Made by a program: the position numbers and the translations under genes
Notes under the pieces: generated by a model
What the model saw: only the letters and a program-made list of their open reading frames with translations
Told to the model about the DNA's origin: nothing
Databases searched by the model: none
Part shown: one piece after another, positions 60,714 to 64,000 of the stretch
Position numbering within the stretch: position 1 is the first letter of the stretch
How the letters are laid out: every line of letters starts with the position of its first letter
Origin: Anaerolineae bacterium
GTDB taxonomy: Bacteria > Chloroflexota > Anaerolineae > Aggregatilineales > Aggregatilineaceae
DNA: 64,000 bases
Direction of reading: 5' to 3'
NCBI GenBank assembly: GCA_018432315.1
Contig: JAHDLB010000027.1
Location: 124,001-188,000 of the forward strand

Positions 60714-61564
60714 GAGCGCGCCTGCCGGGCGAGCGCGTGGGCCAGTTGGGCGCTGACAAGTTCGAGCATCATCACGTTCTGCTGGGTGATCGAGTTCGGC
60801 TGTTGGCGGCAGGCCAGGATCGCGCCGAAGCGCATGGTCGTGCCGACCGGCACGCACACGCCGGACCGGAACCGTCCCTGGCGGATGAACGGGTGGGTTG
60901 GCTCATCGCCGGAGGCGACGATGCGGCTCTGGCCGTTCTGCGCGACCCAGCCCACCAGCGAGGTGTGGATATCCTGCTGTTGGGGGGCGCTGACGGTCAG
61001 GGCTTCCGGGCCAACCTGCGCGCCGAGGCGCAGCGTGGGCGGGGTGGTCGGCATCAGGCTGAAGAAGGCGACGTAATCGTATCCCAGCTCCTGGATCGCT
61101 TCGACGGCGGCCTGCTGCCGGGCCTGGCCCGGCCCGGCGCGGCGCAGCGACTTGGCGAAGGCGCGCACCGGCGGCAGGGCGTCCGCGCGCAGCGTCTCCA
61201 GGCTGCGTTCCTCGGCCAGCCGCTTGATGCGGCGGAGCAGGTCGTCGTCCTCGAACGGCTCGACCGATACCTCGTCCGCCTGGCCCGGCAGGCTGAAATC
61301 GGCGCTCTCGTCGACCAGGACGATCAGCAGCCGGGGATAGCTCTGGCGCAGTTCCCTCACCAGCGCGTAGACATCGCCCAGGCCGCTGTCGATCACGAGG
61401 ACGCCGGTTTGCTTCTGCGAATCGGCGAGGATGGCGCGGGCGTCGGCCTCGGACGTGACGACCGTGAGCCGGATCTGCAGATCCGCCCCGAGATTCTCCA
61501 GGTACCGGTGGCGTGCGGCAACCGGCACAGCCGCCAGCACGTGAATCAGAGAATCGTGTGCCAT
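60710..61564 (-). CDS. Receiver-like / GAF-domain protein
   Basis: 284 aa. The N-terminal region (about 1-115) resembles a degenerate response-regulator fold (VLVIDSGLGDVYALVRELRQSYPRLLIVLVDE). A GAF domain follows at about 150-280 (ELGYDYVAFFSLM, then GVCVPVGTTMRFGAILA). There is no output domain. It may sense a small molecule and regulate the coupled metallohydrolase or other partners. It has its own promoter (61603-61631). Confidence 0.75.
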   Translation of the reverse strand: MAHDSLIHVLAAVPVAARHRYLENLGADLQIRLTVVTSEADARAILADSQKQTGVLVIDSGLGDVYALVRELRQSYPRLLIVLVDESADFSLPGQADEVSVEPFEDDDLLRRIKRLAEERSLETLRADALPPVRAFAKSLRRAGPGQARQQAAVEAIQELGYDYVAFFSLMPTTPPTLRLGAQVGPEALTVSAPQQQDIHTSLVGWVAQNGQSRIVASGDEPTHPFIRQGRFRSGVCVPVGTTMRFGAILACRQQPNSITQQNVMMLELVSAQLAHALARQARS

Positions 61565-61602
61565 AAGACGCTCGCTTGCGTGTGATTGGGCCCATGCTGT
61601 TG

Positions 61603-61631
61603 ATTATAAGAACGCGCGGTGGACCCCACAA
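61603..61631 (-). promoter_or_regulatory. Promoter for the GAF-metallohydrolase operon
   Basis: Minus strand TTGTGG (61631-61626), 17 bp, consensus TATAAT (61608-61603). About 38 bp before the start codon. Confidence 0.6.
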
Positions 61632-61654
61632 GTGCCCCCGCGCGCGATGGATTC

Positions 61655-63400
61655 TCAGTCGTCCGGGATCGCGCCGGACAGTTCCTGAGACGTGCGCTTG
61701 CCGCCGTGGTCGGGGCGCGAGGGGACGCTCTTCCCGCCGCGCAGCAGCAGCGCGATCCCGAAGCCCAGGCCGCTGATGGCCGCGCCGATGAATTGCAGCT
61801 CTTTGATCACGTCGACGGCGGCGGACAACGTCGCGTTGATCGCCGATTCGTCCGTCGTTTCGATCGTGTCCGGCTCGGGGTAATCGGTGTAGTTGTCGAT
61901 GTGCACGTCGAACCGGTCCAGCGCGAAGATGGTCAGCGACGAGATCGCCAGCGTCATGCCGACCAGCCGCAGGATCAGCACCAGGGCCGACGCCACGCCG
62001 CGATCCTCTTCCGGCACGTCGTTGAGCACGGCGGTGCCGATCGGCGAGATCGTCAGGCCCAGCCCCACGCCGATGATCGCCATCTGGCTGCCCATCAGCC
62101 AGTACGGCGTGTCCGTGTCCCAGAACAGCCCGGTGAGCAGGAAGCCGCCGGCGGCCAGGGCCAGCCCCAGCGTCGTGGGACGGCGATACCCGTGGCGGTC
62201 GCTGAGCCAGCCGCCGGGTACTGCGGCCAGGGCGATCGGGATCGTCAGGCCGGACAGCAGCACTCCGGCGATGTAGGCGGCGTTCTGGATCTCGTCGCTC
62301 GTCGGCGTCTCGACGCGGAAGTTCACGAGTAAGGGGGCGCTCACCAGGCCAATCGCCAGGCAGAAGCCGACCATCAGGTTGGTCACCGAGGCGGTCGCAA
62401 AGTTCCGGCTGCGAAACAACTTGAGCGGGATCAGCGGCGAATGGATGCGCGATTCGACCAGCAGGAACCCGATGAACGCCAGGGCCGCGACGATCAGGAA
62501 CAGGGTGCTGGCGGTTGCCGTCGAGCTTTGCAGGTCTTCGAAGCTGCTGGCGGTGGTCGCCGTTTCGGGGCTGGTGGTGCCCACGCCCAGGTTAAGCCCG
62601 ATCAGCGCGATGGAGATCAACACCATGCCCCAGATGTCGAAGCGCCCGGTGGTGTGCGGGCGGTCGATGTCGCGCAGCACCCACCACGCCCCGAGCAGCG
62701 CCACGAACGTGATCGGAATGTTGAGGATGAACAGCGTCTCCCACGAGGGCTTGGCGATGGTGATCCCCAGGTTGGCGAAGGCATTGACGAAGTGGTGCCC
62801 CTGCTCGCCGAAGAAGCGGACCATCACGCCGCCGTACAGGTGGCCGAGCACCCATCCGAGCGTATCGATCGCGCCGATGAACCCGATCGGCTGGGCGCGC
62901 CGGGCGGGCGGGAACAGATCGCCGGCCAGCGCGATCGTCACCGGGACCATCGCGCCCGCGCCCAGCGCCTGCACGATGCGCCCGGCGATGACCAGGTACA
63001 GGTAGCGCTCCTCCAGCCGGGGCGGGCGCTGGTCGAGCACGGTGTTGTAGAACCGCGCGATCCACCCGTTGATCAGCGAGCTGTCGTAGGCGGTGACCAT
63101 GTACGACCCGAACATGAACACGATCAGGCAACTGATGTACACGGCGCGCCGCCCCAACAGGTCCGACAGCCGCCCGGCGAAGGTCATGCTGATCGCGTAG
63201 GCGAGCAGATAGCCGGTGACGGCCCACGATGCCTGGTCGAGGTATTCCTTGACCGGCAGCTCGAGACTGGTGATCACCTCCGGCAACACCGCCGAGATGA
63301 TCGTCAGGTCCAGGGCGCCGATGAAAACCGGCAGGCTGACGATCGCCAACACGAACCATGGCGACGTCCGCCATGCCGGAACGCTGGACAGCCGGGTCAT
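61655..63400 (-). CDS. MFS exporter of the DHA2 / P55 type
   Basis: 581 aa from ATG 63400. About 14 transmembrane helices, with the early motif FVLAIVSLPVFIGALDLTIISAVLPEV and the loop 2-3 signature GRLSDLLGRRAVYI. A long exterior loop near the end (FDVHIDNYTDYPEPDTIETTDESAIN) sits before the last helix. The gene follows an LprG-type lipoprotein gene by 4 bp. In mycobacteria the homologous pair (LprG and P55/Rv1410c) exports triacylglycerides and affects drug resistance. The arrangement suggests a similar lipid or drug exporter. Confidence 0.9.
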   Translation of the reverse strand: MTRLSSVPAWRTSPWFVLAIVSLPVFIGALDLTIISAVLPEVITSLELPVKEYLDQASWAVTGYLLAYAISMTFAGRLSDLLGRRAVYISCLIVFMFGSYMVTAYDSSLINGWIARFYNTVLDQRPPRLEERYLYLVIAGRIVQALGAGAMVPVTIALAGDLFPPARRAQPIGFIGAIDTLGWVLGHLYGGVMVRFFGEQGHHFVNAFANLGITIAKPSWETLFILNIPITFVALLGAWWVLRDIDRPHTTGRFDIWGMVLISIALIGLNLGVGTTSPETATTASSFEDLQSSTATASTLFLIVAALAFIGFLLVESRIHSPLIPLKLFRSRNFATASVTNLMVGFCLAIGLVSAPLLVNFRVETPTSDEIQNAAYIAGVLLSGLTIPIALAAVPGGWLSDRHGYRRPTTLGLALAAGGFLLTGLFWDTDTPYWLMGSQMAIIGVGLGLTISPIGTAVLNDVPEEDRGVASALVLILRLVGMTLAISSLTIFALDRFDVHIDNYTDYPEPDTIETTDESAINATLSAAVDVIKELQFIGAAISGLGFGIALLLRGGKSVPSRPDHGGKRTSQELSGAIPDD

Positions 63401-63404
63401 TGGA

Positions 63405-64000
63405 TCAGTTCTCTTCCGTGACCGGTGTGGAGATTTCAACCGGTTCGTTATAGTTCATGATGTTGATGGTCCAGGTGGTCGGTTCCTCGTCCTGGACCTG
63501 CGGCGGCAGCGGCTCGCGCAGCACAACCTGCTCGACCTGGCGCTCGTCGGCCAGCACGTAGATCTCGATATCCAGCTCGCCGGTCTGCGTGTTGATGAGG
63601 CCGAAGGTGAACGCGTTGACGTCGGTGGCCTGGACCTTGCCCGTCAGGTGATACACATCCAGCCCGTCGAGGTCTTTCTTGCCGTCCATCGTCAGGCCGG
63701 ACACGTTGCGCAGCGCGTGGGGAATCCCGGTATCGGTGCTGAGCAACGACGAGGGGCTGAAGCCTGCGATCAGTTCCTGGTTCAGCCAGCGGCTGCCAGT
63801 CAGCAGGTTCATTTGCAAATACTGCTCGCGGCCAATCGCGATCAGCTCGGCGGCGGCTGTGACGTCGCCGACGCTGAATTCGATGCTGGCCTGCAAGCTG
63901 TCCGGCGCCGCGAAGACACCGGCGGCGTACTTGAAGGCGAGCGCGGTTTCTTCCGGCAGGCCCAGGCCATCGATCGCGATGATGACCGGGTAGCCGCTCA
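63405..64000 (-). CDS. LppX/LprAFG-type lipoprotein, 5' end cut by window edge
   Basis: The frame is open from 63405 to the window end, so the gene starts beyond 64000 and no signal peptide can be seen. The 198 visible residues show the LppX_LprAFG pattern: LQASIEFSVGDVTAAAELIAI, LDGLDVYHLTGKVQATDV, then a strand-rich end with TTWTINIMNYNEPVEISTPV. In LprG the fold forms a large hydrophobic pocket for acylated lipids. An in-frame TTG at 63896 is not a likely start because the homology extends upstream. It lies just before the MFS exporter gene, and the two probably function together. Confidence 0.75.
   Translation of the reverse strand, partial: SGYPVIIAIDGLGLPEETALAFKYAAGVFAAPDSLQASIEFSVGDVTAAAELIAIGREQYLQMNLLTGSRWLNQELIAGFSPSSLLSTDTGIPHALRNVSGLTMDGKKDLDGLDVYHLTGKVQATDVNAFTFGLINTQTGELDIEIYVLADERQVEQVVLREPLPPQVQDEEPTTWTINIMNYNEPVEISTPVTEEN

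Overview
The window is GC-rich, densely coded bacterial chromosome with no rRNA, tRNA, IS element, prophage or CRISPR array that I can see. The most likely source is a Chloroflexota bacterium of the Anaerolineae type. This is an inference from several features together: a DnaB / DnaD-like / DnaC-like loader cluster, many lipoproteins and membrane proteins with long Thr-Pro-rich linkers and SH3b, LysM or HEAT modules, a NFACT (RqcH) protein, a long-form RmlA, bactofilins, a MurA carrying Asp in place of the catalytic Cys, and a MerR-type regulator with an RsbR-like helical domain. Promoters look like ordinary sigma-70 sites (TTGnnn, 16-18 bp, TATAAT-like). At least three of them sit only 6-7 bp before a start codon, which suggests leaderless mRNAs.

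Layout. 1-8.6 kb: exported bactofilin-like membrane protein, MerR-like regulator, an enlarged PriA with AmmeMemoRadiSam protein B, a hydrolase, and a stress/redox group (GroES, two-motif disulfide oxidoreductase, OsmC). 8.6-13.7 kb: a cell-envelope operon (SH3b lipoprotein, HEAT protein, LysM-M23 peptidase, small HTH protein), then PlsY. 13.8-17.2 kb: replicative helicase operon dnaB / dnaD-like / tandem AAA+ loader. 17.3-22.7 kb: DUF151 protein, bactofilin, DedA, DUF368 protein, and an orphan ParA translationally coupled to a membrane protein. 22.8-28.5 kb: cupin, membrane-anchored SBP, membrane-anchored GH-A protein, three tiny membrane proteins, a large Thr-Pro lipoprotein and a DUF84 NTPase. 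28.6-33.5 kb: RqcH, PPK2 and two glycosyltransferases. 33.6-43.5 kb: coiled-coil protein, malic enzyme with an atypical TrxR-like flavoprotein, MurA, SAM hydroxide adenosyltransferase, GyrB, long RmlA and a TPR protein. 43.6-49.3 kb: FHA protein, trehalose synthase, two unknown proteins, and the rplJ-rplL operon with an L10 leader. 49.4-54.3 kb: TgpA-type transglutaminase, esterase lipoprotein, second lipoprotein and a DUF1232 protein. 54.4-59.5 kb: surface polysaccharide cluster (two Wzz-like proteins, BY-kinase, RmlA, HAD phosphatase, RmlB). 59.6-64 kb: aspartoacylase-like protein with a GAF protein, and an MFS exporter preceded by an LprG-type lipoprotein cut by the window edge.

How they work together: much of the window serves the envelope, namely peptidoglycan precursor synthesis, peptidoglycan remodelling, phospholipid and polysaccharide synthesis, and lipoprotein-assisted export. 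Helicase loading and restart (DnaB, DnaD-like, loader, PriA, GyrB) form the second theme. Where start codons are stated, I chose them from Shine-Dalgarno spacing, promoter position and family N-termini. They can differ from the longest open frame.
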